Below are positions 35,501-46,300 of a stretch of DNA of 64,000 bases, one piece after another. How positions within the stretch are numbered: the first letter of the stretch is position 1; each line of letters begins with the position of its first letter. This DNA is from Paenibacillus sp. Lineage in GTDB: Bacteria; Bacillota; Bacilli; Paenibacillales; NBRC-103111. The notes under the pieces are model-generated. The model saw nothing but the letters and a program-made list of their open reading frames with translations, did not search any database and had not been told where the DNA came from. The DNA is taken from assembly GCA_031180825.1 (NCBI GenBank), contig JAPSLM010000004.1:273219-337218 (forward strand), written 5' to 3'. Both the position numbers and the translations under genes were made by a program.

Positions 35501-37342
35501 TATGTCGAATGCGGGAAGGATCTGAGCGAGCAAGCGCTGAAGGCGCATTTGAAAACCGCCTTGCCGGATTACATGGTGCCGGCGCATATCGTGCGGCTGG
35601 ACGAAATGCCGCGCTTGTCCAGCGGCAAGATTGACCGGAAGGCGTTGCCCGAGCCGAACGATGACAGCCTGTTAAACGACGAAGATTACGCTGCCCCAAG
35701 CAGCGAGACGGAAAGCTTAATGGCCGAAATTTGGCAGGAGGTGCTCGGATATCGTCCGATCGGAACGAACCATAACTTCTTTGAGCTCGGCGGGGATTCC
35801 ATAAAAGCGATCCGGATTTCGTCGAGATTAAGCAAGTATGGATTGCATATGGAAATCAAAGATCTTTTCCGCCACCAAACGATTGGCAGTCTTGTTCCGC
35901 GTCTGAAGGCTCCCGGCACTCGGGCCGATCAAGGCATAGTCGAAGGGGAAGCAAAGCTATCGCCAATCCAGCAATGGTTTTTTGAACGCCGATTCACCGA
36001 TATGCACCACTGGAATCAGGCGATCATGCTTTACAACCGGAATGGGTTCCGGGAGGACATTTTGGATCGGGTGATGAGGAAGCTGACGGAGCATCACGAT
36101 GCGCTAAGAATGACCTATAAAGTGGAGCAGGGGAAAATCGTGCCCGTCGTTCACGGCATGGATAAAGAGGCCTATTCGTTCACAGTCGCGGATGTAAGGA
36201 ATGAACCTCGTCCGGAGGAAACGATCCGCGCTCTCGCCGATAAAATCCAGCGGCGTATGAATTTGGAGCAAGGCCCGCTCGTACAGGTTGGTTTGTTCCA
36301 GACCTTGCAGGGGGATCATTTACTTATCGCGATTCATCATTTGGTAGTTGACGGGATTTCATGGAGAATTATAGCCGAAGATCTGGAGCAAGGCTATTTG
36401 CAGGCTTTGCAAAACCAGGAGATTCGATTCCAGCCCAAAACCCACTCGTGGAAAGAATGGACGCACCGCCTTCACGCCGCCGCGGACAACAGCGGGATTG
36501 TCCGGCACAAACGTTATTGGGGGGAGCTTGTCGGCCAAACAAACAAGCCGCTTCGCAAAGACCGCCGCGCCGCCGCCCGAAAGAGTGAAGACCTGGACAC
36601 CGTCAGCGTCCGGTTCACCGGACAGCAAACCGGGAGTCTGCTTACGGATGTCCATCAAGCTTACGGCACCGACATGAACGACCTGTTGCTAACGGCGTTC
36701 GGAATGGCGCTGCGGGACTGGACGGGAGACGATCAATTTTTCATCATGCTTGAAGGACACGGGCGGGAGCCGATTTTCGAAGACGTGGACATGACGAGAA
36801 CCGTAGGATGGTTTACTACGATGTTTCCGATCCTGCTGGATATGCGGCACAGAGACGATTTGCCGTTTCAGATCAAATCGGTGAAGGAAAGCCTGAGACG
36901 CATTCCAAACAAGGGCATCGACTACGGCATTTTGCACTACATCACTTCGCCGGAACTGAAAGGCGACCTGTTGTTCAAGCTGGAACCGGAAATCCGTTTC
37001 AATTACCACGGGCACATCGATTCGAGCTCGGTTTCTTCGTTATTCGTCGAATCGGAGTTGTCGGCGGGACGCACGGTCGGCGAGAAGGCGGAAGCCCCTT
37101 TTGCGCTGGATATTAACGGCAGCATTGAACAAGGCGCGCTGACCTTGACGATAGAATACAGCAGGCGCGAGTTCGAGGCCTCGAGCATCCAAGAGTTGGG
37201 CTCTTTGCTGCAAGAGCGTTTGCTCGAAACGATTGAGCATTGCGCGAAAAAAGAGGAGCAGGAATGGACGCCGGCCGATGTGGGCGGCGAGGAGCTTTCC
37301 ATTGAGGAGTTCGACGAAATTTTGGCGTACTATAAAAAATAA
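29579..37342 (+). CDS. NRPS, lipopeptide synthetase protein 2 (Ser, D-Ser)
   Basis: A 2587-residue two-module synthetase: C (HHIIMDGW at 143, D-donor type), A3 (461-967), PCP (Ser1009), C (HHIISDG at 1198), A4 (1508-2028), PCP (Ser2074), E (2123-2560, HHLVVDGISW). The A3 code reads D-V-W-H-F-S-L-V-D, the known Ser code of EntF; A4 reads D-V-W-H-Y-S-L-V-E, also Ser-like. It starts with a short COM-acceptor-like stretch (LIQNIYPLTPMQEG) matching the E-ended protein 1, and ends with a donor-like helix (LSIEEFDEILAYYKK). The ATG at 29579 with GGTG six bases upstream is preferred over an in-frame GTG at 29567. It begins 16 bases after protein 1. A4 is nearly identical in DNA to A5 of protein 3. 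Confidence 0.95.
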   Translation: MGNVLIQNIYPLTPMQEGLLYHSILDERSEAYFDQTIITLNELLNPTLLEQSFQVLIDRYEVLRTVFVYKEVERPLQVVLTQKRATVGYEDLSGLSEDEQRLVVEEFTTRERKKQFNLEKDLLIRLSLFQLSESKCKLILSFHHIIMDGWCIGTVTKDLFQIYRAYLSSVSPKLDPVFPYSRYISWLEKQDKEEALSYWRTQLTDVEQQSALPVGVKPAGDGRYVLENRIFKFDQDLTRRLEKIAQQNQVTLSTVFHVIWGLLLQRYNNTRDVVFGSVVSGRPAEVEGAEHMVGLFINTVPVRLRSEDGQAFSALVKQFQQTMMNASKYHYVSLADIQAQTPLKTGLIHHIVAFENYPLAAELSGGEGQQLVSIIETEGFEQTNYDFNIGVIPGEELLVKFGFNALVYRSSDIGRLELHLKRIAEQISFDPHRNVDHIEMLENEEKQTIVRGFNDTAAPYPQDKSIQQLFEAQAERTPDHLAAMFTDRELTYRELNELANRQAHVLRDAGIGPNRIVGIAAYRSPEMLIGIMAILKAGGAYLPINPEDPEERIRYVAANSGASIVLTQRKALDKLEGLEPDIKVLVIGEPLPDNGADLLPVNGPDDLAYVIYTSGSTGKPKGVMIRHASVMNRLYWMQKRYPLSPKDIILQKTPYTFDVSVWEMFWWFMAGASVCFLPPGGEKDPGLMVKMIEEKGITTLHFVPSMLSAFLEYAEQYEAAGKLRSVKRIFASGETLTVAHVRRFNRLLRQTNGTTLHNLYGPTEATVDVTSFDCPGEEEQEVIPIGKPIDNTRLYILDRLGRLMPLGVPGELYIAGHGVAKGYVNRPDLTEEKFVTYPFIPDGRMYKTGDLARWMPDGNIEYLGRIDHQVKIRGYRIETGEIEAALLSHAGVREAIVVSKEDGSGQPYLCAYFVSDKALEAQEIRAHLKASLPDYMVPSHLMQLDSLPLSSNGKADRRALPEPDGRIQGNEYVPPRTETEGRLVQLWENILNLHPIGMHSNFFEVGGHSLKATLLIAKISREFQVELPMRDIFDHPTVESMSRLIERTLGVEAATFSAISPVEGRDHYPVSSAQKRQMILHQLEGAELVYNMPSAMLVQGRIDRERLERAFGELIRRHEALRTSFAWMDGEPVQNIHSKVDFQLHYDEITSCDGSEEARIEAALRDFVRPFDLGRAPLFRAKLVRLSETRHILLVDMHHIISDGVSISVIMDEFGKLYDGHPLVPLTVQYKDYANWHNEQLDKGFIREQESYWLHVFAGDLPVLQLPTDFPRPPVQSFEGATVSRILGKEITGKLQRLAVETQSTLFMILLAVYNVVLSKYARQEDIIVGSPVAGRRHPDTQQIVGMFVNTLALRNYPSSDKTFKAFLAEVKENTLAAFEHQEYPFEQLVEKLALRRDVSRSPLFDTMFVLQNANGKPTRIDGAEFKPFSLNPGVSRFDLTFSAAEADGYLQLHMEYSSRLFSHDTVVRMMGHFVQVLKSFADHSEQKIGDVDMVTAEEKEAILSGFNGTKAPYPKEKTVHQLFEEQVERTPDHPAAIFEGQRLTYRELNAKANRLARVLRNKGVGPDRIAGIAVHRSLEMIVGLLAILKAGGAYLPLRPEDPAERLAFMLEDSGASIVLTQRKLAENLRPLGTERELLVIEDQLAASESGGDAEANAGNLEPINRSADLMYVIYTSGSTGRPKGVMVEHASLINRLHWMQNRLPFGAEDVILQKTPYTFDVSLWELFSWALQGATVCFLPPGGEKDPATIAETIEANRITAVHFVPSMLGAFLEYAELSGAAGKLGSVKRVYASGEALMAEHVRRFNRLLRVTQGATLHNLYGPTEATVEVACYDCPGEDVPENIPIGKPIDNVRLYILDKADRLMPAGVPGELHIGGDCVARGYVNREELTAEKFVADPYAPGGRMYRTGDLARWLPDGSIEYLGRIDHQVKIRGYRIELGEIESALLAHEEVRSAVVLARENRSGDKYLCAYVECGKDLSEQALKAHLKTALPDYMVPAHIVRLDEMPRLSSGKIDRKALPEPNDDSLLNDEDYAAPSSETESLMAEIWQEVLGYRPIGTNHNFFELGGDSIKAIRISSRLSKYGLHMEIKDLFRHQTIGSLVPRLKAPGTRADQGIVEGEAKLSPIQQWFFERRFTDMHHWNQAIMLYNRNGFREDILDRVMRKLTEHHDALRMTYKVEQGKIVPVVHGMDKEAYSFTVADVRNEPRPEETIRALADKIQRRMNLEQGPLVQVGLFQTLQGDHLLIAIHHLVVDGISWRIIAEDLEQGYLQALQNQEIRFQPKTHSWKEWTHRLHAAADNSGIVRHKRYWGELVGQTNKPLRKDRRAAARKSEDLDTVSVRFTGQQTGSLLTDVHQAYGTDMNDLLLTAFGMALRDWTGDDQFFIMLEGHGREPIFEDVDMTRTVGWFTTMFPILLDMRHRDDLPFQIKSVKESLRRIPNKGIDYGILHYITSPELKGDLLFKLEPEIRFNYHGHIDSSSVSSLFVESELSAGRTVGEKAEAPFALDINGSIEQGALTLTIEYSRREFEASSIQELGSLLQERLLETIEHCAKKEEQEWTPADVGGEELSIEEFDEILAYYKK
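34049..35661 (+). repeat. Direct repeat copy 1, A4 domain
   Basis: A 1613-base block that recurs at 38676-40288 (offset 4627) with two adjacent differences seen (GC at 35613-35614 versus AT). Identity begins exactly at the C-to-A linker and ends right after the A10 LPEPND segment. The encoded A domains are identical throughout, and the antisense reading frames are the same in both copies, so identity is at the DNA level. Confidence 0.93.
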
Positions 37343-37364
37343 TCGTTTTGGCGGGCGGTGAGTT

Positions 37365-40300
37365 ATGAGCAACGAGTTGCAAATCCAAAGTATCTTCAAA
37401 TTAACTCCGATGCAGCAAGGCATTCTGTTCCACAGTTTGCTGGACCGGAATTCGCATGCCTATTTCGAACAAGTGAGTTTTACCCTGAAAGGGTTTCTGG
37501 ATGTCGCACTTCTGGAGCGAAGTCTTCGTACGCTATTTGATCGCCACGAAATTTTGCGAAGCAATATTTTCCATGCAAATATCGAAGAGCCTAAATTGAT
37601 TGTGTTTCGGCAAAAGACGCCGGATATTCGTTTCGAGGACATTTCCCGAATGGATGAACCGGATAAAACAACCTTCGTCGAACAATGGATCCGGAAAGAC
37701 AAGGAAGCCGGGTTCAATCTGACCCGGGACGAACTGCTGCGCGTATCCATTCTGCAATGCGCCCGGGATGCTTACAAGCTGATCGTAAGCTTCCACCACA
37801 TCATCATGGATGGCTGGTGTCTGGAAATCGTTCTGAAGGAATGGTTTCAGGTTTACACGTCGCTGCAAAGGAAGGAGGAGGTTCGGCTTGAACAGGTGCC
37901 AGCCTACGAAACGTATCTGAAATGGCTGGATAATCAGGATAAAGCCGGGGCGCTTGCGTTCTGGAAGCAATATTTGGACAGCTGCGAGCAGCAAAGTCTC
38001 CTGCCGGTTGACGGTAAGTCGGGCGTTATCCAAGGCTATGATCCGCAGCAGCGGATCATCACCTTCGATCCGGTGTTGACCGGACAATTGGTATCGCTCG
38101 CCAAAGCGAGCAAGGTCACGCTAAGCACTTTGTTTCACGCCATATGGGGCTTGCTGCTGATGAAATACAACGATACGGACGACGTGGTGTTCGGCTCCGT
38201 CGTATCTGGCCGCCCCGAGGATATCCCCGGTGCGGAACATATGGTGGGCCTGTTTATCAATACGGTTCCCGTGCGGATTTGTAAAGAGGCCGCCCAGACG
38301 TTCTCCGGGCTCGTGCAGCAGGTTCAGCAGTCTGTGATGAAGGCGATTCAGTATCATTATGTTCCCCTCGCCGATATCCAGTCCGTCAGTCCGTTGAAGA
38401 ACGGTTTGATTCATCATATCCTGGCTTTCGAAAATTTTCCGGGTACGCAGGACGTTTCCGAGGATGACGAACTCCGGCGTATCGCGATTTCGGACATGGA
38501 AGGGTTCGAACAAACCAGTTATCCGTTCAATGTCAGCGTGGTCCCCGGCGAATCGCTGCGGGTGAAATTCAGCTACAACGGCTTGCTTTACGGCGCGGAG
38601 CATATTCAGCGATTGGGGGGACACTTGAGGCAAATTGCCCATACCGTAGCTTCGCGTCCGGACGTGGCTCTGCATGACGTCGACATGGTGACCGCAGAAG
38701 AGAAGGAGGCGATCCTGAGCGGGTTTAACGGAACGAAAGCGCCGTATCCGAAAGAAAAGACGGTCCATCAATTGTTCGAGGAGCAGGTGGAACGGACGCC
38801 GGATCATCCGGCGGCGATCTTTGAAGGGCAGCGTCTGACCTACCGGGAGCTGAACGCGAAAGCGAACCGTCTGGCCCGCGTGCTGCGGAACAAGGGTGTG
38901 GGACCGGACCGGATCGCAGGCATCGCGGTTCACCGGTCGCTGGAGATGATCGTCGGCCTGCTGGCGATCTTGAAAGCAGGGGGCGCGTACTTGCCGCTTC
39001 GCCCCGAGGACCCCGCGGAGCGGCTCGCGTTCATGCTGGAGGACAGCGGGGCGTCCATCGTCCTGACCCAGCGGAAGCTGGCGGAGAATCTGCGGCCGCT
39101 GGGAACGGAGCGCGAGCTGCTGGTTATCGAGGATCAGCTTGCGGCGAGTGAAAGCGGCGGGGATGCCGAGGCGAACGCCGGGAACCTGGAGCCGATTAAC
39201 CGCTCCGCCGATCTGATGTATGTCATCTATACCTCGGGCTCCACCGGCCGGCCCAAAGGGGTCATGGTCGAGCATGCGTCGTTGATCAACCGCTTGCACT
39301 GGATGCAAAATCGGCTGCCGTTCGGGGCGGAGGACGTGATCCTGCAAAAGACGCCGTACACCTTTGACGTGTCGCTGTGGGAGCTCTTTTCCTGGGCTCT
39401 GCAGGGGGCAACGGTTTGTTTCCTGCCTCCTGGCGGGGAGAAGGACCCGGCAACGATCGCGGAGACGATCGAGGCAAATCGGATCACAGCGGTGCATTTC
39501 GTCCCCTCGATGCTGGGTGCGTTTCTGGAGTATGCGGAACTAAGCGGAGCCGCTGGAAAGCTGGGCAGCGTCAAGCGGGTGTACGCGAGCGGGGAAGCGT
39601 TGATGGCGGAGCATGTCAGACGCTTTAACCGGCTGCTGCGCGTAACCCAGGGGGCGACGCTGCACAACTTGTACGGCCCGACGGAAGCGACGGTGGAGGT
39701 CGCTTGCTACGACTGCCCCGGGGAGGACGTGCCGGAAAATATCCCGATCGGGAAGCCGATCGATAACGTGCGCCTGTATATTTTGGACAAGGCGGACCGC
39801 CTGATGCCGGCAGGGGTGCCGGGGGAGCTGCATATCGGGGGGGACTGCGTAGCCCGGGGATACGTGAACCGCGAGGAGCTTACGGCGGAGAAGTTTGTAG
39901 CGGACCCGTATGCGCCGGGAGGGAGAATGTACCGGACGGGAGATTTGGCGAGATGGCTGCCGGACGGAAGCATCGAATATTTGGGACGGATCGACCATCA
40001 GGTGAAAATCCGGGGCTACCGGATCGAGCTGGGAGAGATCGAGTCGGCGCTGCTGGCGCACGAGGAGGTCCGGTCGGCGGTTGTACTCGCCCGCGAGAAC
40101 CGGTCCGGCGACAAGTATTTATGCGCGTATGTCGAATGCGGGAAGGATCTGAGCGAGCAAGCGCTGAAGGCGCATTTGAAAACCGCCTTGCCGGATTACA
40201 TGGTGCCGGCGCATATCGTGCGGCTGGACGAAATGCCGCATTTGTCCAGCGGCAAGATTGACCGGAAGGCGTTGCCCGAGCCGAACGACCGTCTACGAGC

Positions 40301-43300
40301 CGGCGAGTATGCCGCGCCAAGGGCGGAAACGGAAAGAAAGCTTGCGGATATTTGGAATAAGACGCTCGGCGTAGACTCCGTAAGCATCAGGGACAACTTC
40401 TTCGAACTTGGCGGTCACTCGTTGACGGCAACCCGGCTCATGGCTCGTATCAATAAGCAATTCAAAATCGAGCTTCCGTTGCGCGATATCTTTGAAAATC
40501 CGACGATCGAAGAGCTGAGCGCCTTGATTTCCAGGCAGGAGGCTGCAACAGGGACGTTTAGCGAGATACCTCCCGCGGAGGAAAGGAACTATTACCCTGT
40601 GACGTCCACCCAAATGCGACAGATGGTTCTACATCAGTTCGAAGGGGCGGCAACGGCTTACAACATGCCGTTCGCCTTGCATTTGGAAGGAAAACTGGAC
40701 GTCGGACGATTGGAGCAGGTTTGCCGAGAGTTGATAAACAGACACGAGGCGCTGAGAACTTCATTCGAATGGATCGGTCTGGAACCGGTGCAAAAAATTC
40801 ACGGCACGGCGCCTTTTCGTCTGACCTGCACGGAACTCGACAGCCGGGTTGGCGAATCGGAAGCCTCCCGAATTCAAATGATGTTCAGAGCGTTCGTACG
40901 CCCGTTCGATTTGGGACAAGCCCCGCTGTTCCGAGCGGAACTGGTTCGCATTTCGGGCAGCAGACATATTTTGATGGTGGATATGCACCATATTATTGCT
41001 GACGGCACTTCCATGGAGATTTTAGCCTCCGATTTCACCCATTTGTATCAAGGAGCGGAATTGCCCCCTTTGCGCATTCAATATAAAGATTATGCGGCAT
41101 GGCGCAATGATTGGATCAAACGTGGGGACATGCGGGAAAAGGAAGAATACTGGTTGAACGTATTCTCTGACGAGGTGCCCTTGCTGAACATGCCAACCGA
41201 CTTCCAAAGACCGCCGATCCAAAGCTTTGAAGGCGAGCGCTACTCCTTCCAAGTCGACAATAAGCTGGCCGAAAAATTGACGAAATTCGCGGCTCAGAGT
41301 AACACGACTCTATTTATGGTGCTGTTGTCGGCTTATAATGTATTGCTGCACAAATACTCAGGCCAGGACGATATTGTCGTAGGATCTCCCGTAGCCGGCC
41401 GAAGCCATGCTGATCTGGAGCGCCTCATGGGGATGTTCGTCAATACGCTCGCGCTGCGCAATCGCCCTTCAACCGGCAAATCGTTTACACAGTTTCTTCT
41501 GGAAGTGCAGGAAAACGCCCTAGAGGCATTCAGGCATCAAGATTATCCCATTGAAGAACTGATCGAAAAGCTGGAGCTGCGCCGGGATCTAAGCCGGAAT
41601 CCGATGTTCGACACGATGTTTTCACTGGAAAAGATCGATTCGACAGGCTTGAAGACCGACGATTTAAGCATTCGTCCCTATTCGGTTGATGCCGGTATAG
41701 CGAAAGTCGATCTGACTTTAACTGCGGAATCGAACAAGGAAGAGCTGGCTTTCCGGTTCGAGTATTGCGCTAAACTGTTCCGCAGGGAAACCATCGCAAG
41801 AATGTCGGGGCATTACTTACGAATCTTGCAGGCGATTGCGGAGCATCCGGACATTCGGATTGGCGACTTGGCGATGACGACGAAAGCGGAGCAAACCGTG
41901 CTTCTTGCACAGTCCCACATCGAACCGGGTGCCCGCAGCAATGCGGGTTCAAAGAGGTCAACTGCATCGAACATTCGTCAGGATTTAGAGATGCGGTACG
42001 AGCCGCCGACTAATCCTACGGAAGAGACGTTGATTCGCATTTGGGAAAGCGTGCTCGGCCGGGAAGGGATCGGAATCACCCACAGCTTCTTCGATATTGG
42101 CGGCGATTCCATCAAGGCTATCCAAGTCATCGCCCGTCTTAATCAATACGGATTGAAACTGGAAATGAAGGACTTGTTCCAGCACCCTACCATTCAACAG
42201 GCGAGCCTGCTTGTTAAACAGCGAACAAGGGCAATCGACCAAGGTGTAGTAAAAGGAGACGTGCGACTGACGCCGATCCAGCGGTGGTTTTTTGAGAACA
42301 AAAGGGCCGATTCGCATCATTTCAACCAGGCGGTTATGCTGTACAGCCGTCATGGGTTTAACGAGAAAGCCTTGAGCAGCTCCTTGGATGCGATTATGCT
42401 TCACCACGATGCGCTGCGGATGACGTACGAGCTCGGCGAGAGCGGTGTACGTCAGCATAACCGGGGAGCGTCGGAGAGGGCGGTCCACTTGGCTGTTTAC
42501 AATATGCAAGGGGATACCGGGTTCAGGAAAAAAATCGAGGAAGAAGCAACGCGGCTGCAGGCCAGTATGGATCTGCGCGCGGGCGAACTCATTCGAATCG
42601 GCTTGTTTAAAACGGATGAGGGGCATCATTTGCTGATCGCAATCCACCATCTGGTCGTTGATGGCGTATCCTGGCGGATTTTGCTCGAAGATTTCGATAC
42701 GGCCTACAGTCAAGCTGCGCAAGGGGAAAAAATTGTGCTGCCCGACAGGACGGATTCTTTCCAATACTGGGCCGGCAGGCTTGAGGAATATGCGAACAGC
42801 CAGGCGTTGTTGGCGGAGAAAGCGTATTGGAAGCGGATCGAAGACATGGAGTTCGAGCCGTTGCCGCAGAGCCGCAGGAAATTTGCTGACGATTCCGGAG
42901 CAAGTTCCGGAGCCAGAACAAGCTGCACCGTTCGTCTGAATAAGCAGGATACGCAGCTTCTGCTCGGGAGCATTCATCAGGTTTACCATACGGAAATCAA
43001 CGATCTCTTGCTGGCGGCGTTGGGGATGGCTGTGAAGCAGTGGTCGGGTCTCGACAGAATCCCCATCAATCTTGAGGGACATGGCAGAGAAGAGATTATG
43101 GAAGACATCGATGTCACGAGAACGGTTGGCTGGTTTACATCGATGTTCCCGGTAGTTTTGGATATGAGCGAATACGGGGATGATGTATCATCCGTCATTC
43201 GCTTCACCAAAGAAACGATCCGCAGCATCCCGAATCGGGGAGTCGGGTACGGGATCTTAAAGTACTTGACGCAGGCCGAGTACAAGCGGGATTTGAGTTT

Positions 43301-46300
43301 CGGCATTCAGCCTCAGATCAGCTTCAATTATCTCGGACAATTTATAGAAGAAGCCGGGAAGGGAACGTTTGAACTGTCTCCGTTGTCTCCCGGACGCTCG
43401 ATCGGAGAACGGGCGGAAAGCAGCTTCGGGCTTGACATCAACGGCATCGTTTCGGAAGACCGGCTGCTGGTCGAATTCGAGTACAGCCGCTGCGAATATG
43501 AGGATAAGGACATTGAACTGTTGGCTCACGCCTACATGGATCATTTGAGAACATTGATCCATCATTGCACGGGCCGAACCGACAGCGTGCCAACGCCATC
43601 CGATTTTCAGGATAAGGAGCTTTCGATCCGGGAGCTGGACCGGATTTTCTTACAGTATGGCGGAAGTGAGAAAATCGGCCGCATCTACCCGCTCACTCCG
43701 ATGCAGCAGGGCATGCTGTTCCATTATTTGATGGACCCGGAAACGACGGCTTATGTGGAGCAGATTGCTGTTGAAATCGAGGGTCGGATGCAGCCGGAGC
43801 TGATGGAGCAAAGTTTCCGCAGCTTGCTGGAGAAATACGAGGTGCTGCGGACGAATTTCGTATATACCGACATCCGGGTACCCCGGCAGGTTGTGCGCAC
43901 GCATCAATACGCCAGCGTTCATTTTGAGGATCTTGTCGGAATGGATGCGAACGAAATTACGGCCTATGTCGACGGTTATAAAAAGCGGGATATCTTCGCG
44001 GGATTTGACTTGTCCGGCGATGCGCTTATCCGCCTGGCTGTGCTGAAAACAGCTCAGGACCGGTTGATATTGGTCTGGACTTTTCATCATATGATTATGG
44101 ACGGCTGGTGCGCGGGAATCGTTTACCGCGATTTCATTCGCATGTATCTCGAACTGGCGAACGGCAACGCGCTCGCGCCGGAAACGGCGGCCTCCTACTC
44201 CACCTACATCCGGTGGCTGGAAAAACAGGATGCCCGCGAGGCGCTCCTCTACTGGAAACAGGTCCTCGACGGATATGAGCAATGCGCCGTTGTACCGAAA
44301 ACAGCGGGCTCGGCAGGCCAAGCTGGCTATAGGACAGAACAGCTTGAATTTTCTTTGGATCGGATGTTAACCCAGCGCTTGTCAGAGATCGCATCTGCAA
44401 ACCAAGTGACGGTCAATACCTTGCTTCAGTCGATTTGGGGTACGCTGCTGCAAAGATACAACAATACCAACGATGTTGTATTCGGAGCGGTGGTTTCAGG
44501 CAGGCCGCCGGAAATTCCCGGCATTGAAAGCATGGTCGGAATCTTTATCAATACCGTACCGGTGCGCGTCCGGGCAGAGGAAGATGAAAGCTTTATCCAA
44601 GTGGCCGCACGCGTCCAACAAAGCGCCCTTGCATCGGCCAAATACGAATATACGTCGCTGGCTGACATTCAATCGGTTTCCGAATTGAAGCAAAGCTTGC
44701 TGGATCACATTTTTGTATTTGAGAATTACCCCGATTACGGAGAAGAGCAAACGATGCTGGAGAGCGCCTCCCTGAAAATCCATGTACGGGAGATGGCATT
44801 TTTCGAGCAGACGAACTATGACTTTAACATCATTGTTTCGCTGAAGAAAGAACTGAGCGTCAAGTTTTTGTATAACGCCAATGCGATAAGCGGCGAGTTT
44901 GTCGGCATGATCAAGGATCACCTGAACCGCATTATTGAACAGGTTATAGAAGATGCCGAAATTCTCGTGTCGAATATCGAAGTGGTTACTAAGGCGGAGA
45001 AGGAGGCGATCTTGCACGGATTTAACGATACGGCGGTTGCCTATCCTAAACAGAAGACGCTCCACCAACTGTTCGAGGAGCAGGTTGAGCGAACGCCGGA
45101 GCAAACGGCCGTTATCTTCGAAGGACAGCGGCTGACCTACCGGGAATTGAACGCGAAAGCGAACCGGCTTGCCCGCGCGCTGCGACGAAGCGGGGTACGG
45201 CCCGACGATCGGGTCGCTCTGCTGGTCGAACGTTCCGCGGACATGATCGCGGGCATTCTGGCCGTGTTGAAGGCCGGAGGAGCCTACGTTCCGCTGGATC
45301 CCGATTCCCCGGAGGACCGGCTGCAGTTTATGCTTGATGATTGCGGAGCGAAAGTGTTGGTGCGTCAATCCGGCTTGGTCAATAAGGCGGCGTTTGCAGG
45401 CGTCACGTTGAACTTGAGCTATTACACCGATATGAAGTCGGCGGTGGAAGCGAATGTGTATGCCAACCTCACGCCGGTCAATCGGCCGAATGACCTGGCA
45501 TACATGATCTACACGTCCGGCACGACAGGCCGGCCGAAGGGCGTCATGATCGAACACCGCAATGTTGTGCGCTTAATGGTCAACGATCGGATGCCATTCA
45601 ACTTTTCGAGGAACGACGTATGGACCGTGTTCCATTCGTTCTGCTTCGACTTTTCCGTCTGGGAAATGTACGGCGCGCTGTTGTACGGGGGAGTTTGTGT
45701 CGTTGTACCGAAGGCTGTGGCGCAGAACCCGATGAAATTCGCACAGCTTTTGCGCAAGGAGAGAGTCACGGTGCTGAATCAGACGCCGTCTGCATTCTAT
45801 GCACTGATTCAGGCCGAATTCGATGGTGACGTTCGGGAAACTCAAGCTGGGCGGGCGGACGAAGAAAACCTTGCGCTGCGTTATGTTATTTTCGGCGGAG
45901 AGGCGTTGAACCCGGCGAGGCTGAAATGTTGGAAGGAGCGCTATCCCGAAACGAAGCTGATCAATATGTACGGCATAACGGAAACGACCGTGCATGTCAC
46001 TTACAAAGAAATGACGTCCAGTGAAATTGAATCGAACCTGAGCAATGTCGGATCGCCGCTTCCGACGCTGACAGCGTACATTTTCGATAAACATCGGAGG
46101 CTGGCACCGGTGGGCGTCGCCGGGGAACTGTATGTAGGGGGAGACGGCGTCGCGCGCGGGTACTTGAACCTGGAGGAATTGACGGCCGAGCGATTCGTGG
46201 CTAACCCGTACAGGCCGGAGGAGCGGTTGTACAGATCGGGAGACTTGGCACGAAGAGGATCGAACGGGGAAATAGAGTATTTGGGCCGGATCGATCATCA

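Noticed and set aside
41882..41995. Frameshift or hidden split gene explaining the missing A domain
   Set aside because: The frame is continuous and the gap is only about 100 bases, far too short for an A domain in any frame.
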